Of a stretch of DNA of 64,000 nt, positions 1-14,200 are shown piece after piece. The stretch covers positions 27,763,385 to 27,827,384 of the forward strand of contig NC_088295.1 of NCBI RefSeq assembly GCF_032854445.1, in the 5' to 3' direction. The notes under the pieces are model-generated. The model was not told where the DNA came from, searched no databases, and worked only from the letters and a program-made list of their open reading frames with translations. The stretch is from Liolophura sinensis (Eukaryota; Mollusca; Polyplacophora; Chitonida; Chitonidae). Made by a program: the position numbers and the translations under genes. Each line of letters starts with the position of its first letter. The stretch's first letter is position 1.

Positions 1-3000
1 ATGTAGGTTATATAGTTTATTGTATACCAGACTGGGTCAATTGAATTGCACCGTCTTGTACCTAGCAGCTATAACATAAACAGCTGATTATGCGAAAAAC
101 AGAGCTGTTCAATAGGCCTTATGTGTATAACTAATTGCACAATAACCCTGATGGAGTGCACTGCATTACCGTAACAGTGTCAATGTTTTGATGGGATAAT
201 GTTTTAATGGATTGCCTTAAAAAAGCGGTTGTACTCAAAGGTGGATTGAGTCGAACCACAAGCTTTCGCGCACAAAAAATAGCATAAATGGAATTCTGCA
301 ACCTTGAGGTGTAAATTAACAGGTGGCGCTACTTTGTTAACATATGTATCTATTTTCTCGTGCGGTTCAAGCAAAGTAGTTGACGAATGAGATTTGACTT
401 TGGGATAAGATAAGCTTACGCACGTCGTGTCTCACGAGGTAAAGTTTAAGGTACTGGAAGACTGGCCGGTTCAGATACCATGGGCGTATATGTAATTGTG
501 TAGACTTTCACCAATTACGTCCTGAGTTCGAAACCAGCACCGATGAACCTGATTCTCAAGATACAAAGATTTCAAGATTTGTTCCACATATGTAATGGAT
601 CCAGTCTTATATATTTGTTTGATTAGATGAGAAGGTATTTCTCGGAATTGGTGTGAAATCGCTTATTTTTCAGTGACTACACCATCACACCATTTCCCCT
701 CATCTAAAACCTAGATTGCACACCTTTTCATGCATTTATCACAGCTCAGTCCATAGTCACATTTAAAAGCAGTTACGATGGCGGTTTCAACATGCATAAC
801 TATTGTAATTGGAGCCGTCAGTATACATTGTAAGAGTATGCAATATAGCACACTGAAAACACGTCTCATTGATAACGCTCAGTACAATTGCTGGTGTTTG
901 TGTATTTCGTCGGTGCATGTGTGTTTCCCTCACTGACACGCTTAAGCATCTGTCAGCTGCAGGGCTCTATGTTTCTGCTTGATCCCTTAAAAACCAAAAG
1001 CTGTGTTAGCGTATAGACATGTGCTGTCAAGTCTTAAATACCCACAAGCAATGCTGGCTTAGATACAATGGCGCAAGCCTATCCGTACTCCCGCTTGTTT
1101 AATGCATGTCACAAACGATGTTCTGTGTAATGAAGTGTACACAACAATTCAACAAAGGTCGGCCTAAAAAATAATAGACACTCACTCTTCCCCCTGTAAA
1201 GTCGCTACAGCAGTTATGATCGGCGTCGTGAACGCATATGTGTGCGTCAGTGCTTTGTTTGTTTTAAATATATTTTGCATGATTGTGCACATTGAAGTTT
1301 GATTCTCGTAAGTGTTGTTCAAAGGTAAAGCTTTTTAACCTATCACTCAAACTACATTTACGGTACTATACATATCGACAGTTTTGTTTAAATGAGGTTT
1401 GTCAAAGTTTGCCGCCAAATGTGGTAGTTCAAATGTGATAGTTCACAGTACTTGACAGTAAAGAAATTCTGCTTTTGCTACGTGTATGAATCATAAAATA
1501 AATATTGTTCCTTCGACGCCATCCTGAATGTATAAAAAGACAAAGTAACATGATGAGTTTAATTACGCTCTCGAACAACATGGTTTATAAGGGACAAACT
1601 TCTATACCGTTTTCACAGAGGTTATAAATTGACTTGTAAACACAGTATGATAAAAGCTACATATATGCTTCATCATAAACATCACAATCCATATATAAGC
1701 AGTCCCTTTGTATATCACAAAATACATAGGAGTTAAACTTGTGAAAAGACTGAACGAGTACAGCCTCCGACAAAAGTTCAATTTTAGCATTGCTTTGTAC
1801 AGACATGTGAAACATTTACACGTTAAATTCGAGGGCCTAAAGGACTCAACTATAGTCGATCGAATAATCGCATTTAAACATGAATGCTTTTGTCTGTTCC
1901 GGAATTTCCGTATCTTAGCCGAGCATTGTATGAGCTCAAGGGGGAATGTGAAGAAAGAGACAAATTGGAAAGACCCGGAACCAACGCACGACTTTTCAGC
2001 ACTTTAAGAAGAATTTAAATGTATACAAGAACTAACCATTGTTACTCAGTCCCAGCGTGGCATGACGTTACACCCGTACATATGGCCGGGTGGGTGTGTC
2101 CGGAATGTTACAGGGGTGTCTTGTCATACAACAATTGTCGATAATCTGCTGTATGCATGTATATATAAACTCCACGACATTAAACCCATCTATACTAACA
2201 ACAGCAAGATGGAAATCTTTGGTAAAGACTTAATACATCTTAAAGGTGTATGGCTTTCAATATGTTTATGCCAAACACACGATTCCTGTGGCGATTGTCT
2301 TGGCACGTGGCTTTATACATTAAGTCCACACGTGCCAAACAACAGGTTAAGCCATATGTATTCACTATTTATCAAAGCGTCTAATGAGAACCGCTGTTCA
2401 TGTGTCATTGTTTAAGGCCATGCAGAAAGAAAAATAATCAAGCAATATTAAATTAGGTTTACACTCTAAATTAAAACAAATTCGAAAGCACATGCTCTCC
2501 AAGCGAGGTGGCACTGATACATTAACCCTTAGTAGCGTTATGCCTAAGGCACGCATGTATGCTTGCAGGATGGATGAAGTGTTACACTTCTTCCTTGCGT
2601 ATCTGAGATCCGGTTACGCGACGTTCAGTGAGACTTGTCTTGTCGACTCGTCGAATGGAAATAGGACAAACTTCACACGATTTGTCTTTTGTGCCGTTCG
2701 ACTAGAACAGAATTACGGTTCGATTTTGAGGAATTTTGAAAGTCGATGCGACAAATAGCACTGTATGTAAGGCAAATTAACCATAGACGTAGCTGACAAT
2801 CTAATCATATAACATTCAACGTCCAAAGATACAGAAATCTGCATAGAAAATCGTATATATAGAAAATTCAAGGAAAATGTACATACACCAATTAATACCA
2901 ACAGTGGAACGAACAAATAGTAGAACAACTTCATCGACGTCCTGCATGGTGCGTACAGGCCTGCATCTGATCCGTGAAACGGTACAGAATTCTTTCTGAG

Positions 3001-5330
3001 TAAACATGCTTCATTATGTGCTGGTGTTACATGAAGTAAGTAGTCGATGAGCTAAATATAGTATGATTGTACTCACAGGTGTGCACGGATCCAAGTGTCG
3101 TGTATATCCTACAGAAACTCAGGGCTTTAGATTCATGTATAGATTACCACTAGTAGAGTTTCTTACGTTCTCATATTATCGATACCAATATCTAACCGCT
3201 GGAGATTTAAAAGACGAAAACCAAACAGGATCTGGGTTGACTAGCTACACAACCAAATGCATATAGCACCAGCTGTGTAATACTGTTGCCAGATTTCCTG
3301 GTAAACGAATCCATGTTGACGGAGAGGACAACAATTACTAGGCCAGGATTTGTCTATTTTATACGTCCATTACACCACGAAGATGCATTGTAAGGGTCTA
3401 TAATGGTAAAGTATAGCGTACAATATGTGTTGGTTTATCACACTACAACCATAAAGAACTATCGCATTTATGCATGGGCATATATTAGGCCTACCTGAAT
3501 GACAACGTGAATGCGTGAGAGTGAGATAGTCGCCGAGGTCTCTACAGTGTTAACGGCTTTGGGCACCCAGAGGTCACTCTGACCGTTAGCCGTGCACGGC
3601 CACTAGACTCGATCTCCAATACGGCAATGGTGGCAGATGTTTCATCCACGGAATTGACACCATGCACTATGCAACACACGGAGTAATCAATTCATCGACA
3701 CCTTATGTAACTAGCTGGATTCAGTATGTCCCCCTGCTGTGCTGACCACACGATATCAGTCGTGCAAATCTGTAATAACGCTGAGAATATTATTCCTTCA
3801 GTAGCCTTCCGTGTTGAGCCTAAAGCTACATCTTGTCCAAACACGCCTACAAGTAATGGATCCAGTTGTGTTCGGGGAGAACCATTTGGCTTTGGTATCA
3901 GCTTAAGTCAATATATCAATGCATCATTATTGAACACTGAGCTATCAGCCAGCAAGTTACTCTGGCGAAAGGATACTGAAGCATGCGAGATGATATGTAT
4001 GATTTACAAAACCAAGACAAAAATGTCATGGACAAAAAAAAATCGGGCTACAAACATCGCTTTTTGAGAGTTGAACTTGCCTTGATATGATCACATGCAG
4101 TCAGGACAAACGACGCATTTAAAAAATATGCGTTAAACATGTATAGCTATATTTATAATCTTATTTTATTTTGTTTTTAAGATAAAATACATAGAAATGA
4201 TTGCATTGTTTTTGTAAGTCAGGGGTGTAGGATCACAACAAACATTCTTATACCAATTGTCAACAACAATAAACGTTCAAAATCAATGCTTGCAAAACCA
4301 ATTTCCAAAATGACGTTCAACACAAACGAAGCTTAATCTCTATTAAAGTCGTGTATGATGCTGGTAATACGACTGATGTATGGTTAACTATCTTCTGAAA
4401 TCAAATCATGAAATATGTTCCATTAGTACATTGTACAGCAGTAATCTATATATAGATGGAAACATATGAGAAAGAATATCCAATTCACGAAGTTGACCAA
4501 AAATCGATGACGGTAGACAAATATATTATTCTAATTTCTTCTCCGGTCCTACCTGGAAAAATCATGTAAGCAACCTACAGATGCCAGTAGGTTCCCTCCA
4601 GGATCAGTCTGGTATTATCTGACCATGATGTTGGCCGTCGTCGTATAAGTGAAATATTATTGAGTGTGGCGTGAAATATCAATTAACAGAATAAATAGAC
4701 GTACTCAAATAACTAATTTTAACTTTATTAATGCAATTAATCTAATTACAACACAATGAAGGAATTTAAAATTAAAGGGTTCTTTAACATACGAGCCAGA
4801 CAATATGTAACTGCATGCATGTCTGTCCTAGGTGAAGAAAAAATGCAATATACGACCAAAGACCTATATATGTGACATTAGTAGATAATCAATATATATG
4901 AAGTGTATACTTTAAAACAAATGTACGTACTCAGTTTACCTCAGATAGCCAGTTATAGTCATTTCCTTAAACTTAAGCTTAAACTATAATTGACATTTGA
5001 GCATATGTTTTTAAAATCTGCGCCTTTTGACCTTTTCCGCTTACACGACCCTAACAGCTGACCCACTCTATTCGCTGTTCCGAAACCACTTGACGCAGGA
5101 GGAACACCGATTCCTGTTTTATATAACACGCGTTTTATTCATCCTTTATATTTCCACAGGGTTACTCCCAAACCCTATATAACTGAGTTCACTAGTAATG
5201 GAGGCAATTTTAACTCCTACAGAAACCAGTATGTATAAACATATGGAAACACGTGACCCATTCTGTTCTGTAATGTATATCAGTGATATATTAGCGAGAT
5301 ATTTTATGGGAACACGGGATATAAAACAGA
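1..5330. other. Unannotated region, no supported gene
   Basis: AT-rich. Reading frames are short and have no recognisable domain or consistent splice partner. It holds one SINE A fragment at 4575-4697. A short frame at about 3520-3686 begins with RGLYSVNGFGHPEVTLTVSR and follows a possible splice acceptor, but I could not connect it to anything. Confidence 0.6.
4575..4697 (+). mobile_element. SINE family A, 3' fragment
   Basis: GGCCGTCGTCGTATAAGTGA then AATATTATTGAGTGTGGCGT, ending in GAATAAATAG. Confidence 0.65.
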
Positions 5331-5380
5331 ACAATAACAACAACAACAACAACAACAATAATAATAATAAAAACAACAAC
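5331..5380. repeat. (CAA)n/(ATA)n microsatellite
   Basis: Runs of AAC and AAT trinucleotides; they produce artefactual poly-Asn and poly-Leu reading frames. Confidence 0.9.
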
Positions 5381-5903
5381 GCGCAGTTCCGTCTAGGTTG
5401 TTAAAACTGGAAATATATTACCTTTACAATGGAATTTCTCCTCATAATACACGCCGTAAACAACCCGATTGTCTTTTAGTATATATACCCTAAACATTGT
5501 GAGTTGTTATATGTTTTCCCACATTTTAATATTATGTAATTAACACTTGAAGAGAGATGGCACTATTCATTATTTTGGCTTTTATGGGCCTACTGGAGTA
5601 AACAAGAACTGTCACTATGTTTAACAGTCAGTTCAGACCTCAGTTCAGTTTGACAGTGCGTTATTTTCCCCAACATTGACACATTAATAGGTATACTGTT
5701 TATTGTCATTTATGGAACTTATTAAAATTAATTTATGTATACATGTCACCGGTGAATCATTAGACGTTGTATCGCAAACACCACGACTTAAAGCCGCAGC
5801 CGAGCCAACGATAACTGCGTTAAAGCCTAAGGCCTATATCTAACCTCAATGGTAAGAGTCGTTCCATTAAATCTAATTATACATGCATGGTTTTTGTTAG
5901 TCA

Positions 5904-6028
<125 letters not shown>

Positions 6029-6662
6029 AAACCCTCGAAGATCGTATGAAAAATTGGGAGCCATGTATACATGTAGGCACTATATATTTATAGCAACACT
6101 ACCTGCACAGAAACTAAAGCGGTACTTTATCGTACCCTTGACATTTCAGCTGTTCTCTGGCGGACGACCCGGTGCTTAACACGGCTAAACACGTACAACA
6201 CTGCATTTTCTACAGTACACCGTTATAACAGTACAGGTAAACTCAATTCTGAGTGCATGGAGAAATAGCTATGTATGTACCCAGATCACCGAACGTACAT
6301 AATGTCCGATATACCAAGAAAATCAAGTGTTATCATATCAGGCACGAGGCTCATATATTACATGTGTAGACCTGTATCGGTGTCAGTTACTATGTGTACA
6401 TCCACAAGCTAGCGTGAAGCCCAATTCGTAAGTGTGTTGTTTATCAGGTTCGTTAACAGTGGAAGAAGGTTCGTACGCACGTACACGTAACCATGACAAT
6501 GGCTCTGAGCAAGTGTATTTCGACCAGCCTTAACCTTGTGCAAACAAACTGTGCCAAACTGACTGCGGAAATCAACTTCAAAATTTTGCCAACTAAATTT
6601 ATATGCACATATTGTAAGTGCCGGTAATGTTTTAAAATACAAAACGAAAGACTACATTACAC

Positions 6663-6760
6663 AGAGACAAACCAGAGAATCGACGACAGTGTGATAGTTT
6701 AAATGGTTCCACGTATATCTGGTGAAATACGGTCTCTTGTCAGTTTACTTCAGGGTAATA
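6663..6760. repeat. Dispersed repeat shared with 10913-11010
   Basis: Both contain GGTGAAATACGGYCTCTTGT followed by CAGTTTACYTCAG and similar upstream sequence, in the same orientation. Family unknown. Confidence 0.7.
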
Positions 6761-6972
6761 TTTTAATTGTTCATTACAAACGTAGCAACTTAGCCTACAT
6801 TCCCAAATAGCACAGTAGATTAAGCCCAATTAAGTCATTAAAAAACAAACAAACAAAACACACACACACCGCAGAACACAGCTGATGATTCTGTGAATGA
6901 AGCAACACATTGATCTATATGCAGATTTGTGTGCGTATATAGGCGATAACACGTAATTTCTAATTTTATCTC

Positions 6973-7050
6973 ACCTTTAGAGACGTACGCATGTTTTCAA
7001 CAGTCTTCTGTGGGCCGCCATAACGCTGCATTCTCCCTGGTTTACATCGC
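6973..7050 (-). other. Orphan first-exon-like segment
   Basis: On the minus strand an ATG (7028) opens MQRYGGPQKTVENMRTSLK and ends at AAG|GTGAGA, a good donor. A second ATG in another frame sits in TATGGCGGCC, a YY1-like context. The upstream 150 bases are CpG-rich for this window. No downstream partner exon was found between 1 and 6970, so it is either the start of a gene continuing beyond the left edge or a chance match. Confidence 0.25.
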
Positions 7051-7539
7051 GTTGACGTAGAATGACGTAACATAGATCGGGAACATCAACGAATGTCGAC
7101 GGGTCAGTTCTTGACGCCTCGTCGTCTTACGTTCTGCCTGACACGCTTCAGTTCTACCAGAGGACCTCGTGACGAGGCTCTAGGCTGATAAACTATTGCA
7201 TGCCAAATCGCACACTGGTACCGGCAGGCTATATACGACGGAGGCCTATATAGAGGTCATCGTTGCTATAAGGCAGCTCTGAAATGTCTCGGGCTAGTAC
7301 AATGTATAGTATTAATGAAAATCTTGATGTGAACAATAACACATACAGCAGGCATGTCAATACATATCCGTTTTTAGATATGTGTTGGTTGAGACTGAGA
7401 AAGCCGCGATCTATATATACAGTATAAGTATAATATACCGATTCTATTCTATTCTATTCAAAATGTAGAACAGATGGACGAAACTTTACACGTCAAGCCT
7501 CATTACCACAAGATACGGCTCACAGTAGCACAGACCCGG

Positions 7540-7622
7540 TTTCCACCATATATATATATAAGTGGAATAAGTGAAATATTCTTGAGCACGGCGTAAAATA
7601 CCAATCAAAATAAATAAATAAA
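7540..7622 (+). mobile_element. SINE family A, 3' fragment
   Basis: GTGAAATATTCTTGAGCACG, GCGTAAAATACCAATCAAAA and an AAATAAATAAATC tail. Confidence 0.7.
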
Positions 7623-7753
7623 TCGCACCAAATATCTTTGTTTCATTTAATTTGTAGCGCTGGAGCAGCTTGTACAAAGCCACCATAGGCTATAAAGTTG
7701 ATTGTAACTACCATGGAGTCACATGTTATAACTTCTTTTACGATAGTGCCTTG

Positions 7754-7759
7754 TTTATT
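7754..7759 (-). terminator. Possible poly(A) signal of the CNBD2-like gene
   Basis: AATAAA on the minus strand about 520 bases past the stop codon at 8281. Confidence 0.3.
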
Positions 7760-8280
7760 CATGGAGTCACATGTGTACCCAAGATCTGACATCAAACCAC
7801 AGTTTTCACTACCACTGTAACGGTAAAATCGAACCAATCAGGCCAGCAGAATACACACATCTGGGCCCATTTGTTCGAAGTGTATTAGCTAATACTGGTA
7901 TTAAGGCATATTTTATGTTTCAAATTTTAGCCAAACCCAGCAGCCAATACAGTTCTCCAAAGTCAAAGTGTAACAGCAGTAGCTTTAATTCATATCTAAT
8001 ATAATATTACAGAATTTTTTAGGCCAAGTACAAAATTGAATACTTGGTTTAAAGTTAAATCTGGTAATATTTCTTAAATCAGTTTGAAAACCCGGCACTG
8101 GATAACTGGTATATATTGTTGCAAAATTAACAAACGTTAACCTCTCAATGTTATAAGGTCCCAAAGCCATGTATAATGGTAAAAGTCATTTGATCAGGAA
8201 ACGGGTATAACTGATCCTTACACGTGTTATCTTAATCAACACGGTAGCCCATTATAAGTATCCAATCAGATACCGAGAGG

Positions 8281-11200
8281 TTATCCAGGACCAAACCGGA
8301 AGCAATACTCTCCGAGGTATTGTGGGTGGAACTGCTTCCTGCATTCAATTTTTTTTCTCTTGTCCAACACCAGCTGACTGTATATCTTCTTTCGGCCTTC
8401 AATCCAGTTTACCAGATCCTGGACTTTTTCCTGAAGTGTGGCCGATTTCGGGTAGCGGTTTTCCTAAATGAACAAATATACAGTACATGGAAAACTGCCA
8501 TGCATGCAAACCCAGTCAAAAGATCAGTGACTTTCAAATATCTTGAATTTATAAAAATAATAAGAAAAAAGGTGTATATCGGGAACACGTCGTGGCTACG
8601 TGGTAAAAGAACCTGCTCTTTAATCACTAGGTCGCACGTCGTGTTCAGTTCTATATTCTTAATCAGGCGGTTCACGGTGTGTAGTCTTAAATCAAGTTTT
8701 CTGAAGACCTTTTTCTTCCACATATCACACGTAGGATAGTTTGCTTATAACTTGTCTAAAGCCATTGCGTTTTCTACTCAGGGCACTCCTACCCCCCATC
8801 CCCTACCCCCATCCATTAAATCCAAACAAATCAAATAAGTAAATAAATGATGTGTATGTCAATTATTTCCGAAAGACGCTGATCACATTAATTCCACTTT
8901 GTCAACTAATGTCATGCAGTGCAAATGTGTCTATTTTCACAACTTAAAGTCAGTGCAAATTTGTCTATTTTCACAACTTAAAGTCAGTGCAAATTTGTCT
9001 CTTTTCAGAATTAAGGTGAAAGCTTGGAAATGCACAGTTGAATTTGTTAAGAGCAAAACAAGAGTGTTTTATTAAGCATACACTACACACCGTGTCCCTT
9101 AGCTTGCTGAGTAGAGCCCCATCCAGATGTTGCTGGAAAAACTTTTTGGAAATGAGAACACATTCTGCCCCATTACTGACTAAACTCAAACTCGGCTGGT
9201 CATGGTGGAGTAGATTATTGAATCCCTGAAATGGAAAATTAATCATTTCATTTCAATTCTTAGAGCACTAAGCAAACATTTTAAAGACATAGAGAGAGAT
9301 AAGCCGATAAAACCACAGGTGAGAAGGGTGGAAAATTTGTACACGGATGTGTCGCTAAACGCAACAAAACTAATATTTGAAGTTATCTTTTAATTTATCT
9401 TGTTACAGGTACATACATCAGTATCAAAGACACAAATCAGTCGAAAATACATAGAGTGAACGAAATAAAATTTCTGCTGGCACAATATTGTCTCAAAAAT
9501 ATACCCAGCAAAGGTGAAGAAACAAACTTACGAAGTACTCTCCCTTCTCTAGAACCTGGACCGAAAGGAAGATGGAGTTATCTCCCGTGACATTACCCAA
9601 GCGGGAAATTTGAGCAGCCTTGATTCGGGTCTTGGCGATCGATTTTCTTGGTTTTCCTCGTTGTGTGAAATCTAAAGTAACAGTATGTATACATGCATTT
9701 TAAGATCTTTAAAGAACAAACGGACAAATAAATAACATGGAGAACATACAAAACACTATTTCAGGCATGTATTCGAACGTCAAGTTTTATTTATTTCTTT
9801 GATCACCCGCTGGTTGCGGGAAGACTTTCCACGATGACAGCTTCATAACCCTGATACCGGTAGACACCGACTTAGAAATATTTAAATAAATATACAAATT
9901 CAATTACCTGGAATCTGTTCTTGGGTTTGGTAGACATCCAAACGCTTTTTTTCTCTCGGAACTTCCCCGGGCTTCTGTTTTGCAAACAGCGTTTGAAAAA
10001 AGAAGGATCCCTAGATAAAAACAAAATACAGTATAAAAACTTCAGCTTACTTTTTGAATTCTTGAGCGTTAAATGACAAGCAACCAATTCTTCACACTTT
10101 CTGACTGACGTCTTTTCAACTGAAACAAGACAAAGGGATGTCTATCTTACGTTTGAACCTTTCCTTATCGGTGGTAAACATAGAGAACTCTTCATGACGG
10201 GAGGTGTTTTTCTATCTGTTGGAAGATCCGGTGGGCATGCGTCGCTGTCGTTTATTTGTATTGCTGGCAAACTGGGCACATCGATGAAGGTTTCACGACG
10301 GACCCGTTGTTTTTGCTTTTCTATGATGTCATCATATGGAACAACTCCCAGGCGATCAGCATGGTTCAGGTAACCCGGAAGAGTTTGTTCCTGAAGAAAA
10401 GTTGGAAAAATGCCTTAAATGTAGTAAGTGTTAAGTCTAAAGACTAATTTGTTAAGTTTAACATAACACTGTATTTTTCTGAGTGATACTATATAAATTA
10501 TGTTGCAGCAACACAATATTATGTTATAGACAACAGAATGCCTTGTTGCACCATCAAAGTATTCTGGTGGAATAACTGAAAAGATGTAATAAATGAAATA
10601 ACAGTATTTCAAGTTTGTAGCAATAGTAATCTGAAAATTCCTAACATGGCCATCATGTTTCCCATATATTGTATAGGTTTATGGACCAAAAATGTGTGAA
10701 GTCCAACTCATGCTTGTTTCCTTTCCGATCGTGCAAGGTCTGACAACCTGCCGATGGCCATGTGTTGGGCACTGTCTGGTTTCTTCCCACCATAATGCGG
10801 GCCACCGTCGTATAAGTGAAATATTCTTGAGTACAGCGTAGAACATCAGATAAATAAATAAATCAAGTGAAAAAGCGTGTGAAATATAAAATAATTAAGA
10901 CGCACAGCATGGAGAGAAAAACCGGAGCAGCAGCGACAGTATGATAGCTGGCAAATTGTTACACGTAACCGGTGAAATACGGCCTCTTGTCAGTTTACCT
11001 CAGTTAAGGTATAAATACATGTACTATCAAATTACACGCCCCCTAGCACCATGGCTAGGCGTGTACCGAACACATGGAAAAATTGATCTTCCTTCACTTG
11101 TACATGTTGTTGTTGTTGTTTCACCGGTAATGGCAAATATCATTGAACAGCAGTCTGCCATTTACAGTCCAAAACTTCGTTAGAATAGTCATTTATAGCT

Positions 11201-14200
11201 ACGTAGGCCAAACCAGCACATGGCTTTTTAGGGCTTGACAATGACGGGAAGGAAGTTCTCCTGTCATGCGTGCCCTCACCTGTAACTCTTTCTGTAACCG
11301 GCTGTTAAATGCGTGAAATCCATAGGTCTACCCCACAAAACTTGAAATTATTTACATGTATTATTTTACTACAATTGTTATATTTCTATGAAATTTATGT
11401 AGCTGAACAGATTAGTGCTTTAACAATTATGTATAAGATTATTATGTAGGCCTACATGTGTAGATTTCCTGAAACTTAATTCAGTTGTGATTTGGCTTGG
11501 TTTTCACAACCTGTCTTATGTGGCCAACTGTCATATGCGGCCACTTTTTTACATGTCCCTTCACTGGCCACATACAACAAGTCTCACTGTACTATCAAAT
11601 TACACGCCCCCTAGCACCAAGGCTAGGCAGAATTAGGTATGGTCACTGGTCTAGAATTACTCAAAATACTGTGTTGCCATCACATTTAACAGACCGTTCT
11701 CTCAAAGATGGCCACCAAAATAGCCAAGCGTAGTGTAGGCGTCACAGCTGAGATATATAGTCCGTTAACATCCCAATTATACTCCCCTAAAAGTGCTCGG
11801 GGTCATAATTGATTGTTGGTGTCAAATCTAGTACTCAAGGGGATTCCACATATATGTCAGTGGTTGCGAGAAATCACGTCATCAGGAGTATCACCTGCGT
11901 GACAGACAGATGCTTACAAACTTAATTGGACAGGTGCCGATAAACTGCTAACAGACTGACAAGCGTGCCGACAAACTATTGACAGTGTGAGAGATCGTTT
12001 ATCACAGTTCTTTGCTAGTTCCTATCATGACCTTGATGGAAGAGAATATTGACATAGGATGTTGGCTAGAATGGAACATGTAAATTAGCTTATGGCCTGT
12101 AGGTATCGTGCATTATGATTTATTTATTTATTTATTTGATTGGTGTATTATTCCGTACTCTCGTATTTCATTTATACGACGGCGGCCAGCATTGTGGTAG
12201 GAGGAAACCGGGTAAATCACGGGTAAAGCCCATGGCCATCCACAGGTTGATGGAAGATCTTCCTACGTACGGCCGGAGAGGAAGCCAACACGGACTTGAA
12301 CTCACAACGACCACATTGGTGAGAGGCTCCTGGGTCATTGCGCCACGCCGGCGTGCTAACCACCAAGGCTACCGTACACTATGATTGATTGTGTCAGTGG
12401 GCCTTTCTGTATACTCGGACTTACTAGTCTTTTTTCCATTTCATAGGGACTGTTGTATATTGGTATATGGTTGGCCGAAAACAGCTCGTCAACAAAGTCC
12501 GCATGATTAACGTTTCTGAACTGTTTGACTCTCTTAAATTGATCTGGAAGTATAAGACATGTTGAAAAACAAGGTTTGAATGAACTGCATGGACATTTTG
12601 TTTGTCTATGGAGTACCATCAAAATCTTTTCTCTTGACACTATTTTTTAATTATTTTGTGGCGGTAAACGAATATAAATAAATTATAGCGACCAGGGAAT
12701 TAAACATGCACATCGGTTGTCGAATAATGTATAGCATTTAGATTATTCTTGAGAAATTGTCAATATAGTAAGTCACCAAATATAGTTGTATCTGATTGGA
12801 CAAAAATAAAACACGGATGCTCAGCAAGCTTCCAACGTTTTGGTGAACGTAAAAACGCAACCATTGCTGTTATTCCACGTACCCAAATCTTCACTTTTTG
12901 ACAACCTTTTCGGCGGCACAGCTTTGAGTTTCTTCAATACCGAAACGCTACCCTACAAACAAATATTTGTAGCCCCGGTAATATATGCATGTAGATGACG
13001 GTTGTGAGGTCTTACCAGAACATTCTGATCTGAGATTAATATAACAGTTTTATTAGTCCCAGTTCTGTCTGAGGTATAGATATTTTCAACCTCACCTTTA
13101 TATATACTGCCATGTCTGATCCCAAATGGTGAGCAGTCACGTCTTTGTTAATCCTTGCCTTAGGAGAGTCACCTGCGCTGAACTAAATGGTTCATAGAGC
13201 TCATTCGTTTGATTGTTTTTAATCATTATTACTCGTTTAATGTACCCAAGAATATTTCCTTTAAGGGACAACGGCCATGCGGGTTTTGTGAGCGAATGGA
13301 GCAGGAAACAGTCAGACATGGAAAGTTCATCATACAGCACGAGGTTCATCACACCGTGACCTGCCATCCATTACACAATTTCCAGTCATTAGGTGGTGTT
13401 TTTATTTAGTTAGTCACTTAGCTTACTCTTACTTTTTTGACCCAGTTTTGAGGAAAATGGAACTGCACAAAACTGTAGGAATGTCTTACTTATGGAAATA
13501 GGAATATAACATTAATTCACATGCGTTTAGGCAAAATTTAACATGAGACTGGGTTTAATCAAATATTTATTCGCCCATTAAGATTAGCACGCATCATACA
13601 GAAATACTGCCTTACCGACTTGATAAAGTAGATCCATTCTGATTGGTTGCTGTCCCGTTCAACGAGCTCTCCTCGTCTGAAAGTGTTAAATGTACAGTTG
13701 TAATTTCTTACAAGATTTTATATTCCACAAGGATTTTCGTGTGTAAACAAACACAGGAAGTGAGTTAGTAGGATAGCAAAGAACTAGTTCGCAACATTTT
13801 ACTATTTTTTGCTGTACTGATTTACTCAGGAATAGTGGCATAACAAAATGGTGAAAGAACTTACTTGAAAACTCGAAATTTTACAGCATGAGCGTTGCCT
13901 GTCAGTTCATCGGTGAGATGCTCCAAGAAATCTACATTCCTTAGAAGTGAAAGACATTATTGAGAAACATGCAATGAAGCTTTAGAACGATTATTTATCA
14001 TATATATCACTCTAAAAATTTACGAAGTTCTTTGTCATCTCTTCTCATCTGAGAATCTCCAAGCGTACTGAACGCAGAAAATGTGCCATTCATACCGTTC
14101 TATTTCGAACATAGTATTATCGAGCCGTATTCCGGTCTCAATTAAGAATTACATTGAAATATAATCTAAAAGAGACGGTCTTACAACACGATGACATATC

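Noticed and set aside
2062-2415. 117-aa plus-strand frame
   Set aside because: No recognisable motif, no consistent splice sites and no support from neighbours.
2713-2934. Signal-peptide-like minus-strand frame (MKLFYYLFVPLLVLIGVCTF)
   Set aside because: The hydrophobic start is suggestive, but the rest has no cysteine pattern or domain and no partner exon was found.
3726-4067. 113-aa plus-strand frame
   Set aside because: Ends in a low-complexity Lys/Thr stretch and resembles no family; likely chance.
9532-9671. Netrin/TIMP-like (NTR) reading of the KTRIKAAQISRLGN exon
   Set aside because: The next in-phase exon continues as GEYF|GFNNLL...AECVLISKKFF, which is the second half of a cyclic-nucleotide-binding domain.
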